A stretch of 64,000 nucleotides of DNA from Kitasatospora sp. Root107. GTDB lineage: Bacteria; Actinomycetota; Actinomycetes; Streptomycetales; Streptomycetaceae. Positions 1 through 10,585 of this stretch are shown here, piece by piece (positions within the stretch are counted from its first letter, which is position 1; every line of letters starts with the position of its first letter). The notes under the pieces were generated by a model. That model did not search any database and was not told where the DNA came from. It was given only the letters and a program-made list of their open reading frames with translations. A program made the position numbers and the translations under genes. The stretch is taken from NCBI RefSeq assembly GCF_001424875.1, contig NZ_LMCT01000023.1, positions 124,001-188,000 on the forward strand, in the 5' to 3' direction.

Positions 1-3000
1 TACTGGAGCGGCTGGCCGCGCACGCCCGCCGACAGCCCGACCGGCCCGCCCTGATCGGCCCGGACCGCAGCTGGACGTACCGCGAGCTCGCCGAGCAGAC
101 CGACCGGACGGCCGCGCGGCTGCTCGCCCGCGGCGTCCGCCCCGGCGACGTGGTGGCGGTTCAGGCGACCCGTGGCCCGGCCGTCGTGGTGGCACTGCTC
201 GCGACCCTGCGCGCCGGGGCGGCTTTCGCGATCCTGGACGCCGACTACCCGGCAGCCGAACTCGCCCTGCGGGCCGCAGAATTGAAGCCGGTCGCGTGGA
301 TCTCGGCCGCCCCCGGCCGGGCCGTCGAGAGCTTCATGACCGGCCCGGTGATCCCCTTCGACGCCACGGGTGACCCGCTGCCCGCTCCGGTCGGGCCGAC
401 CGCCGGGGACCTGGCCTACGTCAGCTTCACCTCCGGCACCACCGGGCGCCCCCAGCGAGTGCTCGGCGACCACGGCCCGCTCGCACACTTCCTCGACTGG
501 TACACCCGGGCCTTCGCACTCGGCCCCGAGGACCGGTTCTCGGTGCTCTCCGGCCTCGGCCACGACCCCTTCCTGCGCGATGTGCTCGCGCCGCTCTGGG
601 CCGGCGCCGGCGCCGTCTTCCCCAGCGCCGATCTGCGGGACACCGCCGCGCTGGCCGAGTCGCTGCGCCGGGACCGGATCACCGTCACCCACCTGACCCC
701 CGCACTGGGGGCCGCGCTGGCCGCTGCGGACGGCGCGGGCTGGCCCCTCCTGCGGCTGGCCGGCTTCGGCGGCGACGTGCTCGGCCACCGCACCCTGCGG
801 GACTGGGCGGCGCTCGCCCCGGCCGCCGACCTGCTCAACCTGTACGGCGCCACCGAGACTCCGCAGGCCGTCTCGGTGCACCTGGCCCGGCGGGCCGGGC
901 AGCCCGCGCCGGGCGGCGCCGGCCCGGTGCCGCTCGGCCCCGGGATCGACCAGGTGCAGCTGCTGGTACTGGCCGGTGACCGGCCCGCCGCGATCGGCGA
1001 GATCGGTGAACTCGTGGTCCGCACCCCGCACTTGGCGCGCTACGCCGAGGGCACCGGCGGGTTCGGCCGGAGTCCGTTCGCGGCCGCCGGTCCCGACCCG
1101 GTCTACCGCACCGGCGACCTGGCCCGGCTGCGCCCCGACGGTCTGATCGACCCCCTCGGCCGGGCCGACCACCAGGTCAAGATCCGCGGCCACCGGGTCG
1201 AACCGGCCGAGATCGAGGCCGCGTTGACCGCTCAGCCGACCGTCCGGCAGGCCGTGGTGCTGGCCGTGCCGGAACGGTCCGGCGGCCACCGGCTGGTCGG
1301 CTACCTGGCCACCGGCGGCGTCCGGCCCGACCTGGCCGAGCTGCGGGCCGAGCTGGCCGCCGCACTGCCCGAGCACAAGGTGCCGTCCGCCTTCGTCGTG
1401 CTGGACGAGCTGCCGCTCACCGCGAACCGGAAGACCGACCGGGCCGCGCTGCGCCGGCTGGGCCGCGAGGAGGCCGCGGTCGGCCGGTACGTGGCCCCGG
1501 CCGGGGAGCTGGAGGAGCAGCTCGCCGGGATCTGGCGGGAGGTGCTGGGCCGCGAGCGGATCGGCAGCCGGGACAACTTCTTCGCGATCGGCGGCCACTC
1601 GCTGCTGCTCAGCCAGGTGCTGGTGCGCGTCCGCCGCACGCTGGGCGTCGCCCTGTCGCTGCGCGAGCTGTTCCAGCACCCGACCGTCGCCGGGCTGGCC
1701 GCCCTGGTCGAGCGGACGGGCCGGGGCACGGGCGCCGAGCGGCCGGTCCCCCGGTCCGACGAGCACGCACCAGCCCCACTCTCCTGGACCCAGGAGCGGC
1801 TCTGGCTGGAGGAGCAGCTGCGCCCCGGCGATGCCGCGTACAACATGCCGTTGGTGCTGAAGGTGCGCGGGCCGCTTGACCTCGGGGCCCTGCAGATCGC
1901 GGTGGACGCCGTACTGCGTCGTCACGCGGTGCTGCGGACCGGCTTCACGCTGGCCGGGGGAGCTCCGGTCCAGCAGCCCACCCTGGGTGCGAGGGTGACG
2001 GTGCGTGAGGTGGATCTGCGCACCGCGCCGGACCCGGCCGGGGCGGCGCTGGCCGAGGCGATGCGGGAGACCAAGCGGCCCTTCGACCTGGCCGTCGGCC
2101 CGCTGCTGCGGGCGCTGGTGCTGCGCAGCAGCGCGGAGGAGCAGCTGCTCGTCCTGACGGTGCATCACATCGTTTTCGACGGCTGGTCGTTCGGCGTGCT
2201 GCTCGACGACCTCTCCCGGGCCTACCGGGCGGCCCTGGCCGACGGTGCGGCGGAGCTCGGCTCCGGACTGCAGTTCGCCGACGTGGCCCGCTGGCAGCGG
2301 GCCGAGCCGGACGGCGACGCGGCGGCCGCGCTGCTCGCCGGGTGGACGGAGCAGCTGGCCGGCGTGCCGACCGTGCTGGAACTCCCCACCGACCGGCCCC
2401 GACCCGCCGTCCAGGCGCACCGTGGCGCGCGCCGCCGGCTGGTGCTGGAGCCGGTCGTGTCCGAGCGACTGCGCGAGCTGTCGCTGCGGAACGGCGGCAC
2501 GCTGTTCATGACCCTGCTCTCCGCGTTCGGCGTGGTGCTCTCGCGTTACACCGGCCAGGACCACCTGCTGGTCGGCACCCCGGTGGCCAACCGGGAGCGG
2601 GCCGAGTTCGAGGACCTGGTCGGCTGCTTCCTGAACACCGTGCCGGTCCGGCTCGACCTGCACGGCGAGCCCGGGTTCGACGAGTTGGTCCGCCGGGTCA
2701 CCGACAGCGCGCTGGCCTCCTTCGCCCACCAGGAGGTGCCGTTCGGCAAGCTGGTGGCCGAGCTCGCGCCGGAGCGTGACCTCTCTCGGAGTCCGCTGGT
2801 CCAGGTGCTGTTCGCGCTGCAGAACGTCCGGCTCGGCGCCTTCGAGGCGCCCGGGGTGACCAGCGAGCTGGTCGAGGTGTCGGAGGCGAACAGCCAGTTC
2901 GACCTGAACCTGCGGATGCTGGACACCGGCGAGGAGATCCTCGGCTGGCTGGACTACGACACCGACCTGTTCGACCCCGCGACGATCGAGCGGCTGATCG

Positions 3001-4973
3001 AGCACCTCACCAACGTGCTGGCCGCCGTGGCGGCCGACCCCGCCGTGCCGGTGGCCACCGTTGAGCTGCTGGGCCGGGCCGAGCGCCACCGGGTGGTGCG
3101 GGAGTGGAACAGCACCGCCGTCGGCTGGGACCTGGAGCGCACCCTCACCTCGCTGCTGGAGGAGCAGGCCGAGCGCTCCCCCGAGCGGACCGCGGTGCGC
3201 ATCGGCGGGCGGCAGGCGAGCTACGCCGAGCTGCACCGGCGGGCCAATCGACTGGCCTGGCGGCTGCGCGAGCTCGGGGTCGGCCCCGACGTGGTGGTCG
3301 GCGTGCACCTGGAGCGCTCGGTCGAGCTGATGGTCGCCCTGCTGGCGGTGCTCAAGGCGGGCGGCGCCTATCTGCCGCTCGACCCCGGCTACCCGCAGGA
3401 GCGGCTGGAGTTCATGCTCACCGACTCCGGCGTACCGGTGCTGCTCACCGGCCCCGACGGCGCGGCGGACGCACCGGCCGCCGACGGCGTCACGGTGGTC
3501 CGGGTCGGCCCCGAGGCCGGGGCCGGGTACCCCGGGCACGCCCCGGAGCCGACCGCCGGTCCGGACCACATCGCGTACGTGATCTACACCTCCGGCTCCA
3601 CCGGCCGCCCCAAGGGTGTCCAGGTGCCGCACCGGGGGATCGTCAACCGCCTGCTGTGGATGCAGGACGCCTATCGGCTCGGCGCGGACGACACGGTGCT
3701 GCAGAAGACGCCGATCAGCTTCGACGTCTCGGTCTGGGAGCTGTTCTGGCCGCTGCTGGCCGGGGCCGGGATGGTACTGGCCGAGCCCGGCGGACACCGC
3801 GACCCGGACTACCTGGCAGGGCTGATCCAGCGCGAGCGGGTGACGGTGTGTCACTTCGTCCCGCCGATGCTGGAGACCTTCCTGACCGCCGCCGCGGCCC
3901 CGGACTGCCACTCGCTGCGGCTGGTGGCGTGCAGCGGCGAGGCGCTGCCGGCCGAGCTGGCCCGGCGCTTCCACCGCGCCCTGCCGACCGCCGCCCTGGA
4001 GAACCTCTACGGGCCCACCGAGGCGTCCGTGGACGTCACCCGGTGGTCCAGCCGCCCCGGCTGGACCAGGCCCACGGTGCCGATCGGCGCGCCGATCGCC
4101 AACACCCGGGTGTACGTGCTGGACCGCTCGATGGCCCCGACCCCGATCGGAGTGCCCGGCGAACTCTTCCTGGGCGGTGTGCAGTTGGCGCGGGCCTACG
4201 GCGGCCGGCCGGAGCTGACCGCCGACCGCTTCGTGCCGGACCCGTTCGCCGAGCCCGGCGCCCGCCTCTACCGGACCGGCGACCTGGCCCGCTGGCGGCC
4301 CGACGGCACGGTGGAGTACCTCGGCCGGATCGACCACCAGGTCAAGGTGCGCGGTTTCCGGATCGAACTCGGCGAGATCGAGGCGGCGCTGGCCGAACAG
4401 CCGGGCGTCGGCCAGGCCGTGGTGATCGTCCGGGAGGACGAGCCGGGCGACCGGCGGATCGTCGCCTACCTGACGCCGACGGCCGACGGCGGCCCGGTGC
4501 CCGACCGGGCCGCGCTGCGGGCCGGGATCGGGCGGCTGCTGCCCGACTACATGGTGCCCGGTGCGTTCGTCGCGCTGCCCGCGCTGCCGCTGAGCCCCAA
4601 CGGCAAGGTGGACCGCCAGGCGCTGCCGGTGCCCGACCGGGACCGGTCCTCGACGGCCGGGTACACCGCGCCGCGCGAGGGCACCGAACAGCAGCTCGCC
4701 GAGCTCTGGCAGCAGGTGCTGCGGCTGGACCGGGTCGGCGCCACCGACAACTTCTTCGAGATCGGCGGCGACTCCATGCACGCCGTCCGGGTCGTCGGCC
4801 TCGCCCGCGAGCAGGGCCTCGACATCCCGCTGACCGAACTGTTCGCCCATCAGACGGTCGAGGCGGTGGCCGGCTGGCTGGCCTCCCGCACCGAGGTGGC
4901 CCAGGAGCAGCGCCCGGTCGCCGCCTTCGGCCTGCTCTCCCCGGCGGACCTGGCCAAGCTCCGCGCCAAGTAG
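1..4973 (+). CDS. Nonribosomal peptide synthetase, A-PCP-C-A-PCP (5' end cut)
   Basis: The reading frame is open from the left edge (codons in phase with position 3), so the true start lies outside the window. Domain order: A1 (about 3-1440), PCP1 with GGHS (Ser codon 1599), an elongating condensation domain with HHIVFDG (about 1760-3060), A2 (about 3130-4640), PCP2 with GGDS (Ser codon 4773). A2 pocket residues read by alignment to GrsA give D-V-W-H-A-S-L-V-D-K, close to known serine codes. A1 is odd: its P-loop reads TSGTTGRPQRV, with Gln where Lys is expected, and its pocket (D-P-R-H-G-G-L-Q-A) matches no code I know. The carboxyl tail after PCP2 ends in FGLLSPADLAKLRAK, which looks like a linker to the next protein. 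The next NRPS starts 35 bases downstream with a C domain. Assembly line enzyme, cytoplasmic. Family call is firm; substrates are predictions. Confidence 0.95.
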   Translation, partial: LERLAAHARRQPDRPALIGPDRSWTYRELAEQTDRTAARLLARGVRPGDVVAVQATRGPAVVVALLATLRAGAAFAILDADYPAAELALRAAELKPVAWISAAPGRAVESFMTGPVIPFDATGDPLPAPVGPTAGDLAYVSFTSGTTGRPQRVLGDHGPLAHFLDWYTRAFALGPEDRFSVLSGLGHDPFLRDVLAPLWAGAGAVFPSADLRDTAALAESLRRDRITVTHLTPALGAALAAADGAGWPLLRLAGFGGDVLGHRTLRDWAALAPAADLLNLYGATETPQAVSVHLARRAGQPAPGGAGPVPLGPGIDQVQLLVLAGDRPAAIGEIGELVVRTPHLARYAEGTGGFGRSPFAAAGPDPVYRTGDLARLRPDGLIDPLGRADHQVKIRGHRVEPAEIEAALTAQPTVRQAVVLAVPERSGGHRLVGYLATGGVRPDLAELRAELAAALPEHKVPSAFVVLDELPLTANRKTDRAALRRLGREEAAVGRYVAPAGELEEQLAGIWREVLGRERIGSRDNFFAIGGHSLLLSQVLVRVRRTLGVALSLRELFQHPTVAGLAALVERTGRGTGAERPVPRSDEHAPAPLSWTQERLWLEEQLRPGDAAYNMPLVLKVRGPLDLGALQIAVDAVLRRHAVLRTGFTLAGGAPVQQPTLGARVTVREVDLRTAPDPAGAALAEAMRETKRPFDLAVGPLLRALVLRSSAEEQLLVLTVHHIVFDGWSFGVLLDDLSRAYRAALADGAAELGSGLQFADVARWQRAEPDGDAAAALLAGWTEQLAGVPTVLELPTDRPRPAVQAHRGARRRLVLEPVVSERLRELSLRNGGTLFMTLLSAFGVVLSRYTGQDHLLVGTPVANRERAEFEDLVGCFLNTVPVRLDLHGEPGFDELVRRVTDSALASFAHQEVPFGKLVAELAPERDLSRSPLVQVLFALQNVRLGAFEAPGVTSELVEVSEANSQFDLNLRMLDTGEEILGWLDYDTDLFDPATIERLIEHLTNVLAAVAADPAVPVATVELLGRAERHRVVREWNSTAVGWDLERTLTSLLEEQAERSPERTAVRIGGRQASYAELHRRANRLAWRLRELGVGPDVVVGVHLERSVELMVALLAVLKAGGAYLPLDPGYPQERLEFMLTDSGVPVLLTGPDGAADAPAADGVTVVRVGPEAGAGYPGHAPEPTAGPDHIAYVIYTSGSTGRPKGVQVPHRGIVNRLLWMQDAYRLGADDTVLQKTPISFDVSVWELFWPLLAGAGMVLAEPGGHRDPDYLAGLIQRERVTVCHFVPPMLETFLTAAAAPDCHSLRLVACSGEALPAELARRFHRALPTAALENLYGPTEASVDVTRWSSRPGWTRPTVPIGAPIANTRVYVLDRSMAPTPIGVPGELFLGGVQLARAYGGRPELTADRFVPDPFAEPGARLYRTGDLARWRPDGTVEYLGRIDHQVKVRGFRIELGEIEAALAEQPGVGQAVVIVREDEPGDRRIVAYLTPTADGGPVPDRAALRAGIGRLLPDYMVPGAFVALPALPLSPNGKVDRQALPVPDRDRSSTAGYTAPREGTEQQLAELWQQVLRLDRVGATDNFFEIGGDSMHAVRVVGLAREQGLDIPLTELFAHQTVEAVAGWLASRTEVAQEQRPVAAFGLLSPADLAKLRAK

Positions 4974-5008
4974 CACCCCCTCCCCGACCGTCCCTGGAAA
5001 GGACCGCC

Positions 5009-8000
5009 ATGACCCTCGGCGACATCGTCGACGCCTACCCGCTGACCAGGCTCCAGTCCGGCATGCTCTACCACAGCCTGTTGGACCGGGACACGCCCAC
5101 GTACCACGACATCTCCGCCATCCGGCTGGCCGGCCGCTTCGACCGGGCCGCGCTGGACGAGGTGTTCGCCGGGGTGATCGCGCGCTCCGACATGCTGCGC
5201 AGCTCCATCGACCTGACCAACTTCAGCGAGCCGATGCAGCTGGTGCACTCGGCCGTGCCGACCCCGCTGACCGTCGAGGACCTGCGCGGCCTGCCCGCCG
5301 AGGACCAGCGGCGCCGGGCCGCCGAGTGGACCGCCACCGAGAAGGCCACCGCCTTCGACCTGGCCGTCGCCCCGCTGCTCAAGCTGCACGTCCTGGTCTT
5401 CGCCGACGACGACTTCCAGCTCAACCTGAGCTTCCACCACGCGATCCTGGACGGCTGGAGCCTGTCCCTGGTGACCTCTCAGCTGCTCACCGGCTACGAC
5501 GCCCGGCTGGCCGGGCGGGCGACTGAACTCGAAGCAGGGGGCGCCACCGCCCCGGCCACCCGGTTCCGCGACTACCTCGCCCTGGAGCAGCAGGCGCTGG
5601 CCGGCCAGGAGGCCAGGGACTTCTGGGCCCGCACGCTCTCCGACACCGAGTTCACCGGCCTGCCCCGGTACCCCGACCAGGACCTGGCCGCCGAGCGCAC
5701 CGCCCAGGTGTACGAGGTACCGCTGCCGGCCGACCTGACCGCCGGGCTGCGCGCGGTGGCCGCCCGGGCCAAGGTGCCGGTGAAGTCGGTGATGTTCGCC
5801 GCGCACGCCCGGGTGCTGGCACTGCTCTCCGGCTCCACCCGGGTGGTGACCGGGCGGGTCAGCAACGGCCGCCCGGAGACCGCCGACGGTGACCAGGTGG
5901 TCGGCCTCTTCCTCAACACCCTGCCGCTGGTGGCCGAGGTGGCCGGGGTCAGCTGGATCGAGCTGGCGCAGCAGATCCACCGTCAGGAGAGCGAGGCGCT
6001 CGCGCACCGCCGCTACCCGATGGCGCAGCTGCTGCAGGACCTGCGGCGCCCCGAGCTGTTCGAGGTCGTGGTGGACCACCGCAGCTTCCGCAGCTACGAC
6101 ATGACGCTGGAGCAGATCGCCATCACCGGCGGCGAGTTCTTCGAGCAGACCAACTTCCCGTTCACCGCCAACTTCGGCACCGACCCGGCCACCGGCGAGG
6201 TCCGGCTGCGGTTCAACTACGACCGGGCCGAGTTCTCCGCCGGGCGGATCACCGAGATCGGCGGCTACTACGCCGCCGCGCTGGCCGCCCTGGTGGCCGA
6301 GCCCACCGCCCCGGCCCAGGCCGCCGGGCTGCTCGCGGACGAGCAGCTGACCCGGCTGGTGAGCGGCTGGAACGACACCGCGGCGCCGCGCACCCCGGGC
6401 CAGACCCTGCCCGAGCTGCTCGCCCGGCGCGCCGCCGAGCACCCGGACGCGGTGGCGCTGCGCGCCGGCGACACCGTGCTGACCTTCGCCGAGCTGCACG
6501 CCCGGTCGAACCGGCTGGCCTGGCGGCTGCGCGAACTCGGGGTCGGCCCCGACGTCCTGGTCGGCGTGCACCTGGCCCGCTCGGCCGACCTGATCGTCAG
6601 CCTGCTGGCGGTGCTCAAGGCGGGCGGTGCGTACGTACCGCTCGACCCCGGGTACCCGTCCGAGCGGCTGGAGTTCATGCTCGCCGACGCCGAGGTCTCG
6701 GTGCTGCTCGCCGACCCGGAGCTGATCGGCGAGCTCGACCCGGCCGGGGCCCGGGTGCTCGCGGTGGACGCGGCCGCCACGGCCGGGTACCCGGAGCACG
6801 AGCCGCCGCTGGCGGTGACGCCGGACCACCTGGCGTACGTCATCTACACCTCGGGCTCCACCGGCCGCCCCAAGGGCGTGCAGATCCCGCACGGCGCCCT
6901 GCTCAACCTGCTGCAGTCCTTCGAGCGGGACCTGGAGATCACCGACCGGGACCGGCTGCTGGCGGTCACCTCACTCTCCTTCGACATCGCGGGCCTGGAG
7001 GTGTACCTGCCGCTGATGGTCGGTGCCGAACTGATCCTGGCCCCCGACATCGCGGTGGACGGCCCCCGGCTGCGCAGCTTCCTGGAGACCAGCGGCGCCA
7101 CCGTCATGCAGGCCACGCCGTCCAGTTGGCGACTGCTGGTGGAGGCCGGGCTGCGGGCCGACCCGGCGCTGCGGGTGATCTCCGGCGGCGAGGCGCTGCC
7201 GGCCGACCTTGCGGCCGAGCTGACCGCGCGGTTCCCGGTGGTCCACAACGCCTACGGCCCGACCGAGACCACCATCTGGTCCTGCCTCCAGCGGGTGCTG
7301 CCCGGTGCGCCGGTCACCCTGGGCGGCCCGATCGCCAACACCCGGGTGCACGTGCTGGACCAGACCTTCGGCCTGGTGCCCGAGGGCGTCCCGGGTGACC
7401 TCTGGATCTCCGGTGACGGGCTGGCCCGCGGCTACCTCGGCCGGGCCGACCTGACCGCCGACCGCTTCCTGCCCGACCCGTTCGCCGGCACGCCCGGCGC
7501 CCGGATGTACCGCACCGGCGACGTGGTGCGCCGACTGCCGTCCGGTGAGCTGGAGTTCCTCGGCCGCTCGGACCACCAGGTCAAGGTCCGCGGCTTCCGG
7601 ATCGAGCTGGGCGAGATCGAGTCGGTGCTGGCCCGGCACCCCGGCGTCGGCCGGGTGGTGGTGGTCGCCCGGGAGGACCAGCCCGGTGACAAGCGGCTGG
7701 CCGCGTACCTGACCCCGGTGGGCGACGCGCCGACCACCGCCGAGCTGCGGGCCGCCGTCGCCGCCGAGCTGCCGGACTACATGGTGCCGAGCGCCTTCGT
7801 GGTGCTGGACGCCTTCCCGCTCACCCCGAACGGCAAGATCGACCGCAACCAGCTGCCCGCACCGGGCCGCGAGGAATCCGCCGCCGGGGCCTTCGTCGAG
7901 CCGCGCACCGCGACCGAGCGGGCGCTCGCCGAGATCTGGTCCGACGTGCTCGGCGTGGAGCGGATCGGGGTCACCGACGCCTTCCTGGAGCTCGGCGGCA

Positions 8001-8956
8001 ACTCGATCTCCGCGCTGCGGGTCATCATGCGGCTGCCGGACATCACCGAGGTCGAGCTGCCGGTGGCGGCCCTGTTCGAGGGCGGCACCATCGAGCGGAT
8101 CGCCCGGATCATCGACGGCGAGCAGGAGGTCGTCAACAGCGTGGTGGTCGCGCTGCGCTCGACCGGCTCCAAGCCGCCGATCTTCTTCGTCCACCCGCTG
8201 GGCGGCAGCGTGTTCAGCTACGCCGAGCTGGTCGAGGCGCTCGACCCGGAGCAGCCGTTCTACGCCGTGCAGGCCCCCGAGTACGCGGGTCCGGACGTGC
8301 CCAGGCCGGACACCATGGAGGGCATCGCGGCGCTCTACCTCTCCGAGCTGAGGGCGATCCAGCCCGAGGGCCCGTACCACCTGGGCGGCTGGTGCATGGG
8401 CGGGATGATCTCGTACGAGATGGCCCGTCAGCTCCAGGCCGGCGGCGAGGAGGTGGCGATGCTCACCATCGTCAGCGCGAGCATCGACGACCCGGTGCCG
8501 CCGCGGTACGTGACCTCGGAGTCGGCCGCGATCCTCGGTGCGTTCGGCCACAAGCTGCCGACCACCGAGGCGGTGCTGGAGGCGATGGACGAGGACGCCC
8601 GGCTCCGGTACGTCATCCAGCTCACCCACGGCACCGACGACGAGCGCGCCGACGCCGCCACCGTGGACGACCTGCGCCGGCTGGTCCGGCTCTACCAGCG
8701 GCACGCCCGGGCCCTGATCACCTACCGCGACACCCCGCGCGAGCCGTTCCGCGGCGACGCGCTGCTGATCCGCGCCGAGACCGAGCTGTTCACCGGCTGG
8801 GACTTCGGCTGGAAGGAGCGGGTGGACGGCCGCCTGCTCATCGACGAGTCGCCCGGCAACCACTTCTCGATGCTGGAGCAGCCCAACGTCCCGAAGGTTG
8901 CGGCCCGGATCGAGGCCGCCGCGGCGGGACAGCCGAGCGGCGTCGTCGCCGAGTAG
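5009..8956 (+). CDS. Nonribosomal peptide synthetase, C-A-PCP-TE, terminal module
   Basis: 1315 residues starting at an ATG behind GGAAAGG; the frame is open far upstream inside the previous gene, but the protein begins here with a C-domain start ([14 protein letters not shown]). Domains: C (about 5-450, HHAILDG near residue 144), A (about 465-950), PCP with GGNS (Ser999), thioesterase (about 1045-1300). A-domain pocket residues read as D-I-L-Q-I-G-A-I-W-K, close to glycine codes (DILQLGxIWK). The TE nucleophile motif is GWCMGG, with Cys1129 in place of Ser, and a matching His at 1285. This module should add the last residue and release the product by hydrolysis or cyclisation. It accepts a chain ending in the predicted serine loaded by the upstream synthetase. 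Type is certain; glycine is a prediction. Confidence 0.95.
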   Translation: MTLGDIVDAYPLTRLQSGMLYHSLLDRDTPTYHDISAIRLAGRFDRAALDEVFAGVIARSDMLRSSIDLTNFSEPMQLVHSAVPTPLTVEDLRGLPAEDQRRRAAEWTATEKATAFDLAVAPLLKLHVLVFADDDFQLNLSFHHAILDGWSLSLVTSQLLTGYDARLAGRATELEAGGATAPATRFRDYLALEQQALAGQEARDFWARTLSDTEFTGLPRYPDQDLAAERTAQVYEVPLPADLTAGLRAVAARAKVPVKSVMFAAHARVLALLSGSTRVVTGRVSNGRPETADGDQVVGLFLNTLPLVAEVAGVSWIELAQQIHRQESEALAHRRYPMAQLLQDLRRPELFEVVVDHRSFRSYDMTLEQIAITGGEFFEQTNFPFTANFGTDPATGEVRLRFNYDRAEFSAGRITEIGGYYAAALAALVAEPTAPAQAAGLLADEQLTRLVSGWNDTAAPRTPGQTLPELLARRAAEHPDAVALRAGDTVLTFAELHARSNRLAWRLRELGVGPDVLVGVHLARSADLIVSLLAVLKAGGAYVPLDPGYPSERLEFMLADAEVSVLLADPELIGELDPAGARVLAVDAAATAGYPEHEPPLAVTPDHLAYVIYTSGSTGRPKGVQIPHGALLNLLQSFERDLEITDRDRLLAVTSLSFDIAGLEVYLPLMVGAELILAPDIAVDGPRLRSFLETSGATVMQATPSSWRLLVEAGLRADPALRVISGGEALPADLAAELTARFPVVHNAYGPTETTIWSCLQRVLPGAPVTLGGPIANTRVHVLDQTFGLVPEGVPGDLWISGDGLARGYLGRADLTADRFLPDPFAGTPGARMYRTGDVVRRLPSGELEFLGRSDHQVKVRGFRIELGEIESVLARHPGVGRVVVVAREDQPGDKRLAAYLTPVGDAPTTAELRAAVAAELPDYMVPSAFVVLDAFPLTPNGKIDRNQLPAPGREESAAGAFVEPRTATERALAEIWSDVLGVERIGVTDAFLELGGNSISALRVIMRLPDITEVELPVAALFEGGTIERIARIIDGEQEVVNSVVVALRSTGSKPPIFFVHPLGGSVFSYAELVEALDPEQPFYAVQAPEYAGPDVPRPDTMEGIAALYLSELRAIQPEGPYHLGGWCMGGMISYEMARQLQAGGEEVAMLTIVSASIDDPVPPRYVTSESAAILGAFGHKLPTTEAVLEAMDEDARLRYVIQLTHGTDDERADAATVDDLRRLVRLYQRHARALITYRDTPREPFRGDALLIRAETELFTGWDFGWKERVDGRLLIDESPGNHFSMLEQPNVPKVAARIEAAAAGQPSGVVAE

Positions 8957-8967
8957 CACCGCACCCT

Positions 8968-8998
8968 CCGGCCGGCCGCGAGCAGTGCGGCCGGCCGG
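8968..8998 (+). terminator. GC-rich hairpin after the NRPS genes
   Basis: A perfect 12-bp inverted repeat (CCGGCCGGCCGC and its complement) around a 7-base loop starts 12 bases after the NRPS stop. There is no clear T-run, so it may attenuate rather than end transcription before the MFS gene 39 bases further on. Confidence 0.55.
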
Positions 8999-9036
8999 CC
9001 CTCCTCCCTCTTCCTCCGAACCCCCAGGAGCACCCG

Positions 9037-10332
9037 ATGCCCACCACCACCGAGACCCCACCGGAACAGGCGCGGGACGCCCGCCCGAGCGTCTGGCGCA
9101 ACGCCGACTTCACCAAGCTGTGGATCGGCCAGACGGCCTCTCAGTTCGCGGCCCAGATCAGCGACTTCGCCCTGCCGCTGGCGGCGGTGCTGGCGCTGTC
9201 CGCCAGCTCGGCCGAGGTCGGCCTGCTCTCCTCGGTGATCCGGCTGCCGTACCTGCTGGTCTCGCTGTTCGCGGGTGTCCTGGTGGACCGGATGTGCCGA
9301 CGCAACCTGATGGCCGCCGCGGACCTCGGCCGGGCCCTCGTGCTCGGCGCCGTCCCGCTGCTGTACTGGATGCACGAGCTGGGGATCAGCTGGCTGTACC
9401 TGCTGGGCTTCCTGGCCGGCTGCTGCACGGTGCTGTTCGACGTCGCCGCGCAGGCCTACCTGCCCCGGCTGGTCGACCGGGAGGACCTCGCCGCCGGCAA
9501 CTCGGCGCTCGGGACCAGCCAGTCGGCCGCGACCATCGGCGGCCCGGCGCTGGCCGGTGTGCTGGTGCAGTGGCTGACCGCACCGGTCGCGGTGCTCGCC
9601 GCCTCGGTCTCCTACCTGGTCTCGGTGCTGAACATCTGGCTGATCAAGCAGCGGGAGCCGGCCGCCGAACCGGCCGCCGCCACCGGTGCGGCCGGGACGC
9701 TGCGTCAGGTCCGGGAGGGGCTCTCGGTGGTGTTCCGCAACGAGCCGCTGCGGACCACCACGATCATGGCCTCGATCTTCAACATCTCGTTCACCGGCTT
9801 CGAGGTCGTCTTCGTCCAGTTCATGCCGCACACCCTCGGCCTGTCGGCGGGTCAGATCGGCCTGGTGATGGCCGCGCTCGGCCCCGGCTTCCTGGTCGGC
9901 GCGATGTTCGCGGGCCGGTTGCCGAAGAAGCTCGGCTACGGCTGCACCATGCTGATCACGGCGAGCGTGGCCAACCTGGTGATGCCGGTGATCGCCCTGG
10001 TGCACGGTGGCGGGGCGCTCGCCGTCGGCACCCTGATGGTGGTCAACTTCCTGTTCGCCTCCTTCGGGGTAGCCAACAACGTGACGATGCTGACGATCCG
10101 TCAGTCCATCACCCCCGACAGCCTGCAGGGCCGGGTCGCCGCCACCAACCGCTTCGTGGCGATGGGTGTCGCCCCGCTGGGCGCCCTGCTCGGCGGCGTG
10201 CTCGGCTCCGCCGTGGGCCTGCGCGGCGCCGTCCTGATCACCACCCTCGGGTTCGGCCTCGCGCTGATCCCCCTGGTCACCTCCTCGATGGTGCGGATCA
10301 AGCACCAGCTCCCGGACCCGATCTCCGCATGA
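9037..10332 (+). CDS. MFS exporter
   Basis: 431 residues, about 12 hydrophobic segments, with the MFS loop signature near residues 85-95 ([13 protein letters not shown] between helices 2 and 3). Belongs to the MFS_3/enterobactin-exporter-like group (EntS type). Starts at ATG 9037 behind CCAGGAG. Located between the NRPS and MbtH genes, so the likely role is export of, or resistance to, the peptide product through the cytoplasmic membrane. Substrate is inferred only from location. Confidence 0.88.
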   Translation: MPTTTETPPEQARDARPSVWRNADFTKLWIGQTASQFAAQISDFALPLAAVLALSASSAEVGLLSSVIRLPYLLVSLFAGVLVDRMCRRNLMAAADLGRALVLGAVPLLYWMHELGISWLYLLGFLAGCCTVLFDVAAQAYLPRLVDREDLAAGNSALGTSQSAATIGGPALAGVLVQWLTAPVAVLAASVSYLVSVLNIWLIKQREPAAEPAAATGAAGTLRQVREGLSVVFRNEPLRTTTIMASIFNISFTGFEVVFVQFMPHTLGLSAGQIGLVMAALGPGFLVGAMFAGRLPKKLGYGCTMLITASVANLVMPVIALVHGGGALAVGTLMVVNFLFASFGVANNVTMLTIRQSITPDSLQGRVAATNRFVAMGVAPLGALLGGVLGSAVGLRGAVLITTLGFGLALIPLVTSSMVRIKHQLPDPISA

Positions 10333-10367
10333 CCACCCCTTCCTCCGTCGAAAGGCAGCACCACCCC

Positions 10368-10556
10368 ATGTCCGAGCAGGAGTACCAGCCCGTGCACACC
10401 GTCGTCGTCAACGCCGAGGAGCAGTACTCGGTCTGGCCGGTCGTCACCCCCGTACCCGCCGGCTGGCGCGAGACCGGCCACCGGGGCACCCGCACCGAGT
10501 GCCTGGCCCACATCGAGACCGTCTGGACCGACCTGCGTCCGCTCAGCGTCCGCTGA
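10368..10556 (+). CDS. MbtH-like protein
   Basis: 62 residues. Shows the family signature: N-x-EEQYSVWP, VPAGW, G-x-RG then ECL, and WTDLRP near the end. MbtH proteins bind NRPS adenylation domains and are often needed for their solubility and activity. Its place directly after the exporter in the NRPS operon fits that role for the A domains encoded upstream. The gene lies in a longer open frame; ATG 10368 gives the family's usual length. Confidence 0.95.
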   Translation: MSEQEYQPVHTVVVNAEEQYSVWPVVTPVPAGWRETGHRGTRTECLAHIETVWTDLRPLSVR

Positions 10557-10585
10557 CGGCCCGCGCAACCCCACCGAGGCTTCCC

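Noticed and set aside
3104-5008. Upstream extension of the second NRPS frame
   Set aside because: It overlaps the A2 and PCP2 region of the first NRPS and translates to Arg/Ala/Gly filler; protein similarity begins at the ATG at 5009.
4850-9061. Long open frames on the strand opposite the NRPS genes
   Set aside because: They are caused by high GC at third codon positions; their translations are rich in Arg, Gly, Ala, Gln and His with no domains, and they oppose well-supported NRPS domains.
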